Origin: Linanthus parryae | Taxonomy: Eukaryota > Streptophyta > Magnoliopsida > Ericales > Polemoniaceae | DNA: 64,000 nucleotides | Direction: 5' to 3' | NCBI GenBank assembly: GCA_023055425.1 | Contig: JALGPY010000008.1 | Location: forward strand, 23,657,359 to 23,721,358 | Shown: one piece after another, positions 1 to 10,157 of the stretch | Numbering within the stretch: the first letter of the stretch is position 1 | How the letters are laid out: every line of letters begins with the position of its first letter | Made by a program: the position numbers and the translations under genes | Notes under the pieces: model-generated | Told to the model about the DNA's origin: nothing | Databases searched by the model: none | Seen by the model: only the letters and a program-made list of their open reading frames with translations

Positions 1-400
1 TGAGCACAGTTCAGCTATTAACAAGTGTATTCAATTATTTGACTGTAGGGCTCTTTAAATTTTGTAAAATAAATCAAATTAGTGATATATAATTTCAGTT
101 CATACTAAACAGATTGTGATTCTCAGTTAAACTGGATTTTCTTTTCTGATAATTTTGAGCTGATTAGTGAGATTTTAAGCTCGTACCAAACAGGCTCTAA
201 GTGTAGTGACAAGTTCTTGTTACGCGAGGTAAATCACTTTGTCAAACTTGCGTAAAAATATACTTTCACCTCAATTTCATCTCTTTAGTGTGTCAAATCT
301 GAAGACACTTGCCGATTCTAGTTGTAACATTATTAAGTAGGGGTAGGGGTAAGTAAGAGTCTATCTCTAACAGTAGTGTTGGAACAAATTTATCCTCTTA

Positions 401-1547
401 GGCCTCGTTTGGGTAGAGGATATGGTATGTAGGGATAAGATTTATGCTGGGATATGAGTAAGGATATGAATGCTTTCTGATAAGCCCGGATAAGATATTT
501 TGGCTGTCTGTGTTTGGGTGTTGTCGGATATGCAGGATATGAAGCAGGATATGTGCCAAAATGACTTGCATACCCTCGATGTTGTTATTTTGATAAAAAA
601 TTATATATTTCAAATTGATGAGAAAAAATGTATACAAAATGTTTCACTATTTGTGTTTATATTTTAATACTCTTTCTTTCTACACAATAGTTACGTAGTC
701 AAAATGTATACAAAATGTATATTAATACGCGAAATGAACTTGTAGTAAAATGCAAACATAAAAAATATTCATGAATACAACATGGCCATAGGAAAATATG
801 AAGTATAAATTACTACCTCCGTTTCTTCTCTAAGACACATGTTTGACTCTTTGACTCGTATTTGGGTCACTTCGACCGGGTGATTCGGATAGCAAAATGA
901 TGCAATTTTTGACATTTTTTCACCGTGTTATAGAACAATTTTTACTCTACAACACCATAACAAATTTATTAAAAAGCTGCATCATTTTGCTACCCAAATC
1001 ATCACCGGGTCTAAGTGACCTAGTGAATAGTGGTAAAAGTCAAACCAGTGCATTAGAGATGAAACGGATGTAGTAATATATAGTACTTATTGGCATGGTG
1101 TTACAAAACCTACAATAAACAAGTTAAATTAAACCGACGAAATTTCAGCAAGCACGGTAAAATGTCTTCATATTTATCTCAACTATACATACTCAAATAT
1201 AGTTCTGCAACCCCAAAATAATTGTTATCAAACCCATGAGGACCTCCTCCAAAATAAATGAGGGACGTGAAACGGTGTAATAGCTGATTGGATTTGGGGA
1301 CAAGGGTGGGAAATTAGATAGTTTGTGGGGGTATTTTTGTCAACATACTAGCATCATAATATGTTATATTTTCTTATCCGAGCTTATACCTCCATGTTGG
1401 GGGTATAAAGTTTGTTCATTAAAAGCTCCATCGGCATAAGACAACATAACTTATCCTCTCTCTTATCCAGCACCCAAACACTTGATAAAAAAAGAGAGGA
1501 CATAACTTATCTTATGCTCCCTTCTTATCCTCTACCCAAACGAGGCC
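401..1547. mobile_element. Tourist-like (PIF/Harbinger) non-autonomous element
   Basis: The ends are inverted repeats: the left end begins GGCCTCGTTTGGGTAGAGG, and the right end read in reverse begins with the same 23 bases. Both ends are flanked by TTA (398-400 and 1548-1550), the target duplication typical of PIF/Harbinger-type elements. The 1147-bp interior has no transposase-like reading frame and is interrupted by a Stowaway element at 813-1073, so this is a non-autonomous copy that later served as a target itself. Confidence 0.85.
813..1073. mobile_element. Stowaway-like MITE nested in the Tourist element
   Basis: The left end is CTACCTCCGTTTC and the right end is the near-perfect inverse (GAAACGGATGTAG). 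It is flanked by TA on both sides (811-812, 1074-1075). The interior folds back on itself: a GCAAAATGATGCA segment near 890-905 is mirrored near 975-990. Size (261 bp), TA target and CTCCGTTTC ends fit the Tc1/mariner-related Stowaway class. Related, more diverged copies are at 24513-24753 and about 55128-55340. Confidence 0.85.
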
Positions 1548-1550
1548 TTA

Positions 1551-2938
1551 GAATATGAAATCAAATGACCATCTGTCTTATTAAAGAAGGGGTGAAAGTG
1601 TCTTTGTATTAAACTTGAGGGTTATGAAAGTGTCACTTAATTCTCATTATAGCCAACAGTCCTACACGACAGTCACTTATTTTGGGACAGATTGAACTAC
1701 TTGTTAATCTGTTGGTCAAAAATAGAAAAACTTGAAATATCAATTATAATGTAAAATATCCAATTCTACCACTAAAGCAAAGACTACGAGTACAAGAATT
1801 TGCTCAATAGTGGAATAGTATGAACTTTTTCTCAATTAGGAATGGAGGACCTAAAGTTAGGAGACATAAACCACTCACTTATCCATCACATGTCAATGAA
1901 TTACTACTTCCTACTTAAGAAACTAGGATAGGGAAAGAACAAGAGGTGGGTGAGAAACTCCTCCTAAAGCTATTAAAGGGGAGTACTTGCATATAGTAAG
2001 TACATACTTAGAGTTACATAATTGATGGTTAGATGTTGACATTAGTACAAATCACAGCTATTGTAACTACTAGCTAGCTAGGTAAACATGCCACTCCGAT
2101 CTTTTTCAATTTTTCAGCATGGAAGTTCACCTAACCCTCACATTTGGTAGCTAGCTAGCTATTAAGCTTGTCTTATTATACTCAGTGTATTAGCTATAAA
2201 TCACATATGTTGTTGCAGATTCTTTGTTTTCGAATTTGTGCCCCCCTTTACTCAAATCTTAGCTCCGTTACTGAATTCGTTGCACTTTTAAATATTAATG
2301 ATGTTATTGGTGTTTGTAAGAACACAACTTTATACTACAATATAGTCTGAGTGAGAGAGAGAAAGAGAGAGTTACAAGTTTGAATCAATGGGAATTGGTG
2401 GACATGAGAATGATTTCAAAAGTGTTTTACAAAGTACGCGCACATTATTGTGAATGAAGGGCCAGATTAAATCATGTAATATTACAATCAGGTCTCATAC
2501 ATTGGTATAAAAAGTATCAAATCCGGAGATAGAGCAATGTTTGTAGTAATTAAGAGATACTAAGTGCTGTTTCATCACTAAATAAGTGTCGATTCAAGGT
2601 AAATGAATATAATAAAACAAGTTCGCTTTGCCTTTTGAATGTGTGGCCAAAAACCGAACAATTGTCTAAATCAACTAGATTGATATGAAAATCGAGTAGC
2701 AGAGTTCGGTTTTAGTCAAAAAGAATTCCCCAGATTAAAGGGTTTGGTTTGCTTTATGATCTAACTTTGGTTATAAAAGTTAATGTTTCTCATATTAAAG
2801 AGACACTTCTGTGGCCTACACTCGTGTTCACTAACTTATTTTTGCAATACCATGACTACTAACTAGTAGACGAAATGCGAAGTCTCAATTTAGTGTGACC
2901 ACTACCCCACGATCCAGAGTCATGGGAAATGTGGTGAC
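1551..2938. other. intergenic, nothing assigned
   Basis: AT-rich spacer between the Tourist element and the Copia element. Short CTAGCTAG palindromic runs occur near 2070-2085 and 2150-2160, and a GA-rich stretch near 2350-2370. No open frame resembles a protein I recognise. Confidence 0.5.
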
Positions 2939-2943
2939 ATATG

Positions 2944-3039
2944 TATTAGCGATAGTGTTGTAATCATTACCTATGTAAATACACTATATACAGATGAATA
3001 AACTCAGAGTCCGGATAGGGACTCTTTCAGCCTCTCACA
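2944..3039 (+). repeat. 5' LTR of the Copia element (96 bp)
   Basis: Starts TATTAGCGATAG and ends CTCTCACA. It matches the 3' LTR with three base differences and lacks a 17-bp block that the 3' LTR has after GTTGTAA. The boundary is fixed by the ATATG target duplication on the left and by the primer-binding site immediately to the right. The terminal dinucleotides are TA...CA, not the usual TG...CA. Confidence 0.9.
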
Positions 3040-3052
3040 TGGTATCAGAGCA
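3040..3052 (+). promoter_or_regulatory. primer-binding site (initiator tRNA-Met type)
   Basis: TGGTATCAGAGCA directly follows the 5' LTR. This is the classic complement to the 3' end of plant initiator methionine tRNA used to prime Copia minus-strand synthesis. Confidence 0.9.
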
Positions 3053-3802
3053 AATTTTCTAGCTTCCTATTCTTTCTTATCTCCGGCCTCACGCCTCTGC
3101 AGCTGATCCAGCGATCATTAACGCCGATCAGCAAGGTATCTCATTGCCTACAAACTCATCTCTAAAGCCCCAAGTCTCAAGTTTCTGGATTCGATTTAAT
3201 TCACCTCTTAATTGATTTCAATCGATCTCACCACCCACCCCAGTCCCCTCGGAATTGAATTCCGAACCCACCCTGAAAATTTCACCGCGATCGAGTAAGA
3301 CACGCGCTCTCACGCGCCTCAGAAGCTGCAGCTCCTCCGCCCCGCCGAGATTCACGCGCCGCACTCTCCAACAGCGGCTCAGCGCGTCCGTCGGCTTCGG
3401 CGTCTCCTTCCGGCTTCGTCGGCTTCCGCGTCGTCTCCTTTGCGGCTTCGCGGCTCCTTTACGGCTTCGTCGGCTTCCGCACCGGCTCCGACTTAGCCGC
3501 GGTTCCTTGGTCGGCTCACCATTAGTCGACGGCTTCCGTTCGGCTCGTACTTAGCCGACGATCCTCTGACCAGCTTCCGAAGCCTGTCTGCCCCATCCGG
3601 CTCACATTCGGCTCAAGTCTTGGCTCAGCGGCTTCTCGACTCCTTTTTGCTTCAACTTTGGACACGCGAAGACCTATTCTAAGATTTTTCGACGTTCTGA
3701 ATCCGATTTTGTGGTCCGTTTTCTCATATCCGGACTTCTTGAATCTGTTTCCTCAAGATTTCGACGTTCTCAAGTAGATTTCTTGAACATTTCTACTCCT
3801 AC
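3053..3802 (+). other. GC-rich leader replacing gag in the Copia element
   Basis: In the place where gag would normally lie, this 750-bp stretch has no long frame that continues into the protease and no zinc-knuckle pattern. From about 3290 to 3640 it is GC-rich and built of imperfect CGGCTTC / CGTCGGCTTCCG words. I see no protein similarity. It may be an expanded leader or acquired sequence. Confidence 0.65.
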
Positions 3803-6800
3803 ATGGCCCCCACTACTGCATGGGCTACACCGAATCAGGGGGGAAGATGGGTTTGGCGTCCTGCATTGCCACACACTCCACCGCCTCATGCACTCGATCA
3901 GAGTATAATTGAGCCGAGCTCTGCCCAATGCCAACATGCTCTCACTGCGACACCGGATAGAACTTGGTATATGGATTCGGGGGCCTCTTCTCATCTTACA
4001 TCTCAGGCTGGTATGCTTTCTTCTGTCTCCTCAAATAGTCCTATTTCTCATATGTTGGTTGGAAACGGTATGGCAATTCCGGTTTGTGGTTCCGGTCAGC
4101 AGACTCTTAGTACTCACACCCGAACCCTTCATCTCAATAAAGTTCTTTTCACCCCTCACATTATTAAAAACCTTGTTTCTGTTCGTCAGTTCACTGTTGA
4201 TAATAATGTATCTGTTGAGTTTGACCCCGCTGGTTTCTCTGTCAAAGACCTTCGTACAGGAGAATTGTTGTTGAGAAGCAATAGTAGTGGAGATCTTTAT
4301 CCGCTTTCCTCCCTTCACTCCACTCACCCTACTTCCCAACCGCAATCTCTTGCTGTTCTCCCGGGCCCTGTGTGGCACAACCGCCTTGGCCATCCTGGAA
4401 GCCATGTCTTAGACTACCTTCGAACTCATAGCCATATCTCGTCTACTAAAGCTCATAACACCACTTTGTGTCATGCTTGCCAGACCGGGAAGCATGTCCG
4501 ACTACCTTTTTCCACATCTTTATCTTGTACTGCTGCCCCATTTGACATTATTCATAGTGATCTGTGGACTTCTCCCGTTCTCAGTAAATCGAAGTACAAA
4601 TACTACCTCTTATTGCTTGATGATTTCTCTCACTTCCTATGGATTTATCCTTTGAAACTAAAATCTCAGGCTCTTGCCAAATTCATGCAATTCCATAATT
4701 TTGTTCGCACTCAGTTTCATACACAAATCAAGACCTTTCAATGTGATATAGGGGGTGAATTCGATAATGGCTCTTTCCATGACTATGCTGCACAAAATGG
4801 TATTGTCTTTCGTTTCGCGTGCCCTCAAACCTCCCCACAAAATGGTAAGGCCGAACGCATGATTCGTCGTGTCAACGACATCTCTCGTACCCTTCTTGCT
4901 CAGGCCTCCCTCCCTCCATCCTTCTGGGTTGAGTCTCTTTCTACAGCAGTCTACTTGCACAACATTCTTCCCACCACTGCACTTCAGAACAACATTCCGA
5001 CTGTCGTTCTCTATCATTGTCAACCCACCTATGATCATCTTCGCACGTTTGGGTGTTTGTGCTACCCAAACATTTCTGCCACAGCTCCTCACAAGCTTGC
5101 TCCTCGCTCCGCTCGCTGTGTCTTTCTCGGATACCCTCCGAATTTTAGAGGTTATCGTTGCCTTGACCTCTCTACCGGTCAAGTACACATCTCTCGTCAT
5201 GTCACTTTCGACGAGTCTGTCTTTCCCTTCTCTACCCCCAGCTCAGCCTCCCCTCCCGCTCATAGGTCTCCTGACCCTGACGAGAGCCTTCCTCCCGCTG
5301 CTCCTCTCCGACAGTTTCATACTCCCTCTTCTCCTCCCACACATGTACCGCTCGGATCACCCATGGCTACCCCTGGCCCTTCGGCCCCCTCTCCTATGGG
5401 TCCCTCTAGCCCTTTGTCTCCACCTCTTGCGGTACACGAACCACCTCCTCCTCCTCCTCCCCCTCCACACTCCCCACAAATGACCACCCAATCCAAACAC
5501 GGCATCTCCAAGCCCATTCAGCGTCTTACACTCCATGCCCAAACATCTCCCTCCATATCGCCCGTACCTAACTCCCATGTGTCTGCTGTATCGGACCCAC
5601 ACTGGAAGGCTGCTATGGATGATGAGTTTGGCGCTTTGGTTAAGAACCACACTTGGGACTTGGTGCCTCGCCCTGCTAAGGGAAACATACTTCGGGCTAT
5701 GTGGCTTTTTCGACATAAGTATCGGGCTGACGGTACTCTTCAGCGCTATAAGGCCCGTCTAGTTGCCAATGGAAAATCCCAAATGGTCGGTGTAGATTGT
5801 GAGGAGACTTTTAGCTCAGTGGTTAAACCTGCCACCATTCGCACAGTTCTTACACTAGTTGTCTCTAGCTCTTGGCCAATTCGACAGCTTGATGTTAAGA
5901 ACGCTTTTCTTCATGGTGATTTGGAGGAGACTGTCTATATGCATCAGCCCCCTGGGTATCGTGATCCCCATCGTCCTGATTATGTATGTCGTCTTCGGAA
6001 GTCTCTCTATGGACTTAAGCAGGCCCCCCGGGCTTGGTTTCAGCGGTTTGCTACATTCCTCACCGACAGAGTTGGTTTTTCTGGTTGCTACAGTGACGAG
6101 TCGTTGTTTGTCTACCGGCATGGCTCTGACATTGTCTATCTTCTGCTCTATGTGGATGATATTATCATCACCGGCTCATCTTCGGATCTTCTACAGCAGA
6201 TTATCGCACATTTATCCAGTGAGTTTGCCATGTCAGATCTTGGCCCCCTGCATCATTTCTTGGGCATTGCGGTTACTCGGGATTCCTCTGGCTTGTTTCT
6301 GTCTCAGCACCAGTATGCTCGGGACATCCTTCGTCGTGCCTCCATGAGCGCATGTAAGCCTGTTGCTACACTTGTTGAGACCGGTACTAAACTCACTGGA
6401 GAATCCGGCCCTCCAGTGCCTGATCCTTCTCTTTATAGGAGCTTAGCAGGTGCACTACAGTACCTTACATTCACTCGCCCTGAGCTTTCATATGCAGTCC
6501 AGCAGGTTTGTCTCTTCATGCATGATCCGCGTGAGCCACATTATCATGCATTGAAGAGAATTCTACGGTATGTCAGTGGTACTCTTGATTATTGTTTCCG
6601 CATATCTGCTACTGCTCCTGATGGTCTCACTGCATATACGGACGCTGATTGGGCTGGTTGTCCGGACAATCGGCGGTCCACTTCTGGTTACTGTGTTTTC
6701 CTTGGTGACAACTTACTCAGTTGGTCATCTAAGCGTCAGGTCACAGTCTCTCGCTCTAGTGCTGAAGCAGAATACCGTGGTGTGGCAAATGCTGTCTCTG

Positions 6801-7128
6801 AGTTATGTTGGATTCGCAACCTCCTGATTGAGCTTCGGCTTTCACCCCCCACCCCCCTCCTCGTGCCTCTGTGGTTTATTGTGATAATGTTAGCGCAGTT
6901 TATCTCTCCGGTAACCCAGTACAACACCAGCGCACGAAGCATGTGGAAATTGACTTGCACTTTGTTCGTGAGAATGTACGACTTGGGCAACTCCGTGTTT
7001 TACATATTCCTGCCGATTATCAGTATGCTGACATCTTCACCAAAGGTCTACCTCGACATCTATTTGAGCGTTTCAGGTCCAGCTTGAGCGTTCGTCCTAC
7101 TCCCGCTCCGACTGAGGGGGAGTATTAG
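3803..7128 (+). pseudogene. Copia pol polyprotein, frameshifted in the RNase H region
   Basis: A 1094-codon open frame runs from 3803 to 7087. It carries, in order, the aspartic protease motif DSGA (about residues 58-61), an integrase HHCC zinc module (about 190-226), an integrase catalytic triad with about 35 residues between the second acid and the Glu (about 253, 315, 351), a proline-rich linker, reverse transcriptase with YVDD (about 783-786), and RNase H beginning at YTDADWAG (about 945). Near 6845-6865, in C-rich runs, the frame shifts by one base. The remaining RNase H end, with an ADIFTKGL motif, continues in another frame to a stop at 7126-7128 that overlaps the 3' LTR start. The first ATG lies just before the protease, so no gag is translated with it. 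The frame is otherwise unbroken, so the copy is fairly young. Confidence 0.9.
7114..7122 (+). promoter_or_regulatory. polypurine tract of the Copia element
   Basis: GAGGGGGAG lies immediately upstream of the 3' LTR, the position where plus-strand synthesis is primed. It fixes the 3' LTR start at TATTAGCG. Confidence 0.85.
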
Positions 7129-7235
7129 CGATAGTGTTGTAACTAGAAGGACATAATTGTCATTACCTATGTAAATACACTATATACAGATGAATAAACT
7201 CAGAGCCCGGACAGAGACTCTTTCAGCCTCTCACA
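7123..7235 (+). repeat. 3' LTR of the Copia element (113 bp)
   Basis: Matches the 5' LTR from TATTAGCG to CTCTCACA, with three substitutions and an extra 17-bp block (starting CTAGAAGGACA). It is followed at once by ATATG, the second half of the target duplication. Confidence 0.9.
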
Positions 7236-7496
7236 ATATGTTAACTAGTACAAATAGACTATTTGCATCCATCAATCAGTTACAGACTCGCATTTATACT
7301 CTTTTAGTTACACATTCGAATTGTCTTCTCTGTTACCTGCTTGCGTCCATCTTTTTACCATTTTTAACTTCTTCGATCCAGGTTTGAGGGATGTTATTAT
7401 CTACATCCATAACATTTTACTCTATCTTACACACCCGATCTCTTCATACCCCCTCACACAGGTGGTAATTTAATTTCTTTCTTTCTCCAACTGATA

Positions 7497-7644
7497 AAAT
7501 CTCAGTTTAGTTAACTGTTTCCGGCACGCCTGAACGCACGAGTATAGAGGTGAATATTATTTCACCATCGAAATCTCAGTTTAGTTAACTGTTTCCGGCA
7601 CGCCTGAACACGCGAGTATAGAGGTGAATATTATTTCACCATCG
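7497..7644. repeat. two-copy tandem repeat, 74-bp unit
   Basis: The unit starting AAATCTCAGTTTAG at 7497 is repeated from 7571 with only a few differences (GAACGCACGAG versus GAACACGCGAG). The near identity implies a recent local duplication. No coding potential is seen. Confidence 0.9.
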
Positions 7645-7797
7645 GAATCACTTTAGATTTATAAATGACGCATGTAAGTAGCCACTGAGGCATACCTTAA
7701 ACCTAAAAGAAAAGAATATGTTAAATGTGTCACGTATTTGAGTACTTTGAGCACTTGTTGATGTCAAAGATTATCAATAAATAATGATTTTTTTTAA

Positions 7798-7875
7798 GAG
7801 TTAAGGTTCGAATACAAGAACCTCATCCAGGGACTTCAAACGGTCTACCACTGAACTAGCATCTATTTGCATTAA
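7798..7875 (-). repeat. tRNA-derived SINE-like fragment
   Basis: On the - strand it reads GATGCTAGTTCAGTGGTAGA, then about 30 bp later ATTCGAACC. These resemble RNA polymerase III A-box (TAGTTCAGTGG) and B-box (GTTCGANNCC, degraded) sequences. A similar segment with a better B box (GGTTCAAACCC) lies at 46640-46720 in the same orientation. A SINE head is the likeliest reading. No tRNA cloverleaf was found. Confidence 0.5.
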
Positions 7876-9020
7876 TGAAATTGTATTTCAGGTTTCAAAT
7901 TTCAAATGCTTGATAAATTACTCAAAAGAAATCAAATTTCCCATATTGATTATGATATGTACAATTGTTTAATGAGGCTAAATCATGTCATAAGATCATT
8001 AGGGTAAATAATAAAGTTTTTTTTAGAGAAATAAATAATAAAGTTTAGTAACTAAAAACAAAGTTGAAAAGAAAAAAGAAGTAACATCCACAAGAAAAAA
8101 AGCAAATAAAATCTTTGTAGATATGTGATCATGTAGTTGTCTCAAATCATATCAAAGTTGCTTAATTGTGTAGACTTGTTCTTAAGGTTAGTAAGCTCCA
8201 CATAAGATTTTATTTTTTAATTAATATTTTACGCAAAACCCCTCCTATATTGAACTGTTGATGTTGATAGAATTTGTATTTGATACAAGCAGTCATCATA
8301 GACACATACATTATGTTAACCTGGACTTGTGTGGCGTCGAATAATACAACCATACTCAGTAGTACGTGACATCTCACTAAATATATTAAGTAAATAATTT
8401 ATTTTAGCTACACGTCCAATGATACTTGTGCTCCGTACGTACATGACATCTCATTAAATATACTAAGTAAATAATTTATTTACTTAATAAACGAAAGGTT
8501 AAACTTCTTTATAGTAACAAAAAGAGAAAAAACACCTTATTTGAAAATTTGAACCCCATTATGCAAATTTCACTTGATTTAATTCCCTTGAAGTTACAAG
8601 AAGGAAACAAATTTGGTAAAAATATTATAATTAGGTGGGATAATGATATGAATTAGACAAATAAAAAACCTTAGATAAATGCAACCCCCCTAAAGATGTC
8701 TTTCAATTAAGAAAATATCTTTATTATACCCCCAAACAACAATGGAAATTCTAAATTTCGAATGGAAATTTTAAATTTCGAATAAAGAAATAGTATAATT
8801 CTATTAATTCTCAAACACGCCCCCAAAGCAGATCAAACTTGGTCTTTACCTTAATTAATCTTTTTCTATATTAGGTAACCCATGAACATAAATATATAGT
8901 ACTATCTCAAAAAGGCAAAAAACCACGAAGACAAGTAATGCGAAAAGAAAGACAAAAGTCGGTAAGAATACATGGAATAGGAAGACAACAACAGTAGCTC
9001 AATCTGCTTACAATCACAAT
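7876..9020. other. AT-rich intergenic spacer with a short direct repeat
   Basis: No gene is seen. About 45 bp (GTGACATCTCACTAAATATA and following) near 8365-8405 recur near 8443-8482. Near 8745-8785 the phrase TTTCGAATGGAAATT is duplicated. Confidence 0.5.
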
Positions 9021-9027
9021 CTGGATA

Positions 9028-9079
9028 ATCTCTCTCTCCCAATCTCTCTCTGATCTCTCTCCCTCAGAGAGAGAGAGAT
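9028..9079. repeat. CT/GA inverted repeat upstream of the zinc-finger gene
   Basis: CT dinucleotide runs (TCTCTCTCTCCC, ATCTCTCTCTGATC) are followed by CAGAGAGAGAGAGAT, so the block can pair with itself. It lies about 200 bp upstream of the ATG. GAGA/CT repeats are common in plant core promoters and are bound by BPC-type factors. A regulatory role here is inference. Confidence 0.55.
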
Positions 9080-9182
9080 TACCCTAATAGGATCTTGACC
9101 TTAGTAATTAAATGTATATTCACATACCATACATAGCACACAACATTAAAACACTTCCAATTAATCCTCTTTCACTTTTTGG

Positions 9183-9190
9183 TATTTAAA
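9183..9190 (+). promoter_or_regulatory. TATA-like box of the zinc-finger gene
   Basis: TATTTAAA lies 93 bp upstream of the start codon. It is followed by a pyrimidine-rich leader (CTCTCTCTCTCTCG near 9243-9256) typical of plant 5' untranslated regions. Placement is plausible but not proven. Confidence 0.5.
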
Positions 9191-9275
9191 AACCCAGAAA
9201 CACCATCTTCATCTTTCATATTACATCATCATCACTACAAATCTCTCTCTCTCTCGCTCAAAATCTCTCCCAAAC

Positions 9276-10157
9276 ATGAAGCCACTAAAGCTCGAAGAAT
9301 TAGCAGAAGAGAGAGACCCCCATGAAGCTTCTCTTTCACATGGTGGTTCTACTACTTCATCCCATGAAAACTCCATAGTCATGGAGAGCCAAAGAGAAGG
9401 CAAAGAAACAGATGATGATCATGATCAAATCAAAGAAGTTGAAGAACAAGAAGAAGAAAAAGAAGCTGCGACAAGTGATGATCTTGTGTTGGATCTGAGC
9501 TTGTCGTCGAAGAAGACAGGGATCAACCTAATCGAACTTTTGAAGGCGAAGGATTCGAAACCCAAGGAGGAACCAGAGGCAAGGGTGTTCTCATGTAACT
9601 ACTGCCAAAGGAAGTTTTACAGTTCACAGGCACTTGGAGGACACCAGAATGCACACAAGAGAGAAAGAACCCTAGCAAAGAGAGGAAGCAAAGGAGGTCA
9701 CCATCATCAATATGACTATGGTAACCACTCTAGTTTTTCTAATAGGTACCCTTCAAGCATGGCTTCACTACCCTTGCATGGGTCAATGAATAGGTCACTT
9801 GGAGTTCAAGTCCATTCTATGATCCACAAGCCAGCTTTTATGGGACCAGGTTTAGGGTCATCACCACCACCAGGTTTCTATGGTCATTCATATGGGTGGC
9901 CTCCTAGACAGCCTATTATGGATCAACAACTGTCCGTCGGCCGCCTCGCACCGGAGAATTACCGGATCGGGCCGGCTGTCGGGCCGGCGAGATTCAGCGA
10001 TGTTTCAAAGTTTCTTCCGTCGGCGGCGGCGCTCGGGCAAGGAATTGGGGGATACAGGTGGGAGAGTGGTGGTGATGATGGAGGAGGAGGAGGTGGTGGT
10101 GAGTTGAAGACTAATCAAGATGAAGTGGAGGAACTTGACTTGTCCCTCAAGCTCTAG
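9276..10157 (+). CDS. single C2H2 zinc-finger repressor, ZFP4-like, with two EAR motifs
   Basis: A nuclear transcription repressor by family. The 293-residue, intronless protein has one plant-specific C2H2 finger (Cys107, Cys110, His123, His127) with the invariant QALGGH at 118-123, the DNA-contacting helix. The flanking text FSCNYCQRKFYSSQALGGH matches the ZFP1/3/4/7 group of Arabidopsis. An EAR motif LDLSL precedes the finger (72-76) and a second LDLSL closes the protein (287-291). EAR motifs recruit TOPLESS-type co-repressors. An acidic Glu/Asp stretch spans about 43-70. A HSMIHKP element, a Gly/Pro/Tyr-rich region and a poly-Gly run (about 265-275) follow the finger. The start was chosen because the ATG follows a TATA-like box and CT-rich leader and no in-frame upstream ATG is near. 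An AATAAA at 10637-10642 is one candidate polyadenylation signal. Exact orthology within ZFP1/3/4/7 is uncertain. Confidence 0.93.
   Translation: MKPLKLEELAEERDPHEASLSHGGSTTSSHENSIVMESQREGKETDDDHDQIKEVEEQEEEKEAATSDDLVLDLSLSSKKTGINLIELLKAKDSKPKEEPEARVFSCNYCQRKFYSSQALGGHQNAHKRERTLAKRGSKGGHHHQYDYGNHSSFSNRYPSSMASLPLHGSMNRSLGVQVHSMIHKPAFMGPGLGSSPPPGFYGHSYGWPPRQPIMDQQLSVGRLAPENYRIGPAVGPARFSDVSKFLPSAAALGQGIGGYRWESGGDDGGGGGGGELKTNQDEVEELDLSLKL

Larger units (their letters stand above)
2944..7235 (+). mobile_element. Ty1/Copia LTR retrotransposon, gag-less, short LTRs
   Basis: A complete-looking insertion: 5' LTR 2944-3039, primer-binding site 3040-3052, internal region with protease, integrase, reverse transcriptase and RNase H, polypurine tract 7114-7122, and 3' LTR 7123-7235. 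The 5-bp sequence ATATG flanks it on both sides (2939-2943 and 7236-7240), as expected of an integrase-made target duplication. Domain order (protease-integrase-RT-RNase H) defines Copia. The very short LTRs and the RT text suggest the Ale/Retrofit lineage, which is an inference. No gag domain or CCHC zinc knuckle is seen between the primer site and the protease, and the polyprotein is frameshifted near its end, so this copy could not be autonomous. Confidence 0.93.

Noticed and set aside
3255..3554. 99-codon Arg-rich frame as a gag substitute
   Set aside because: It arises from CGGCTTC words, lacks a zinc knuckle and does not connect with the protease frame.
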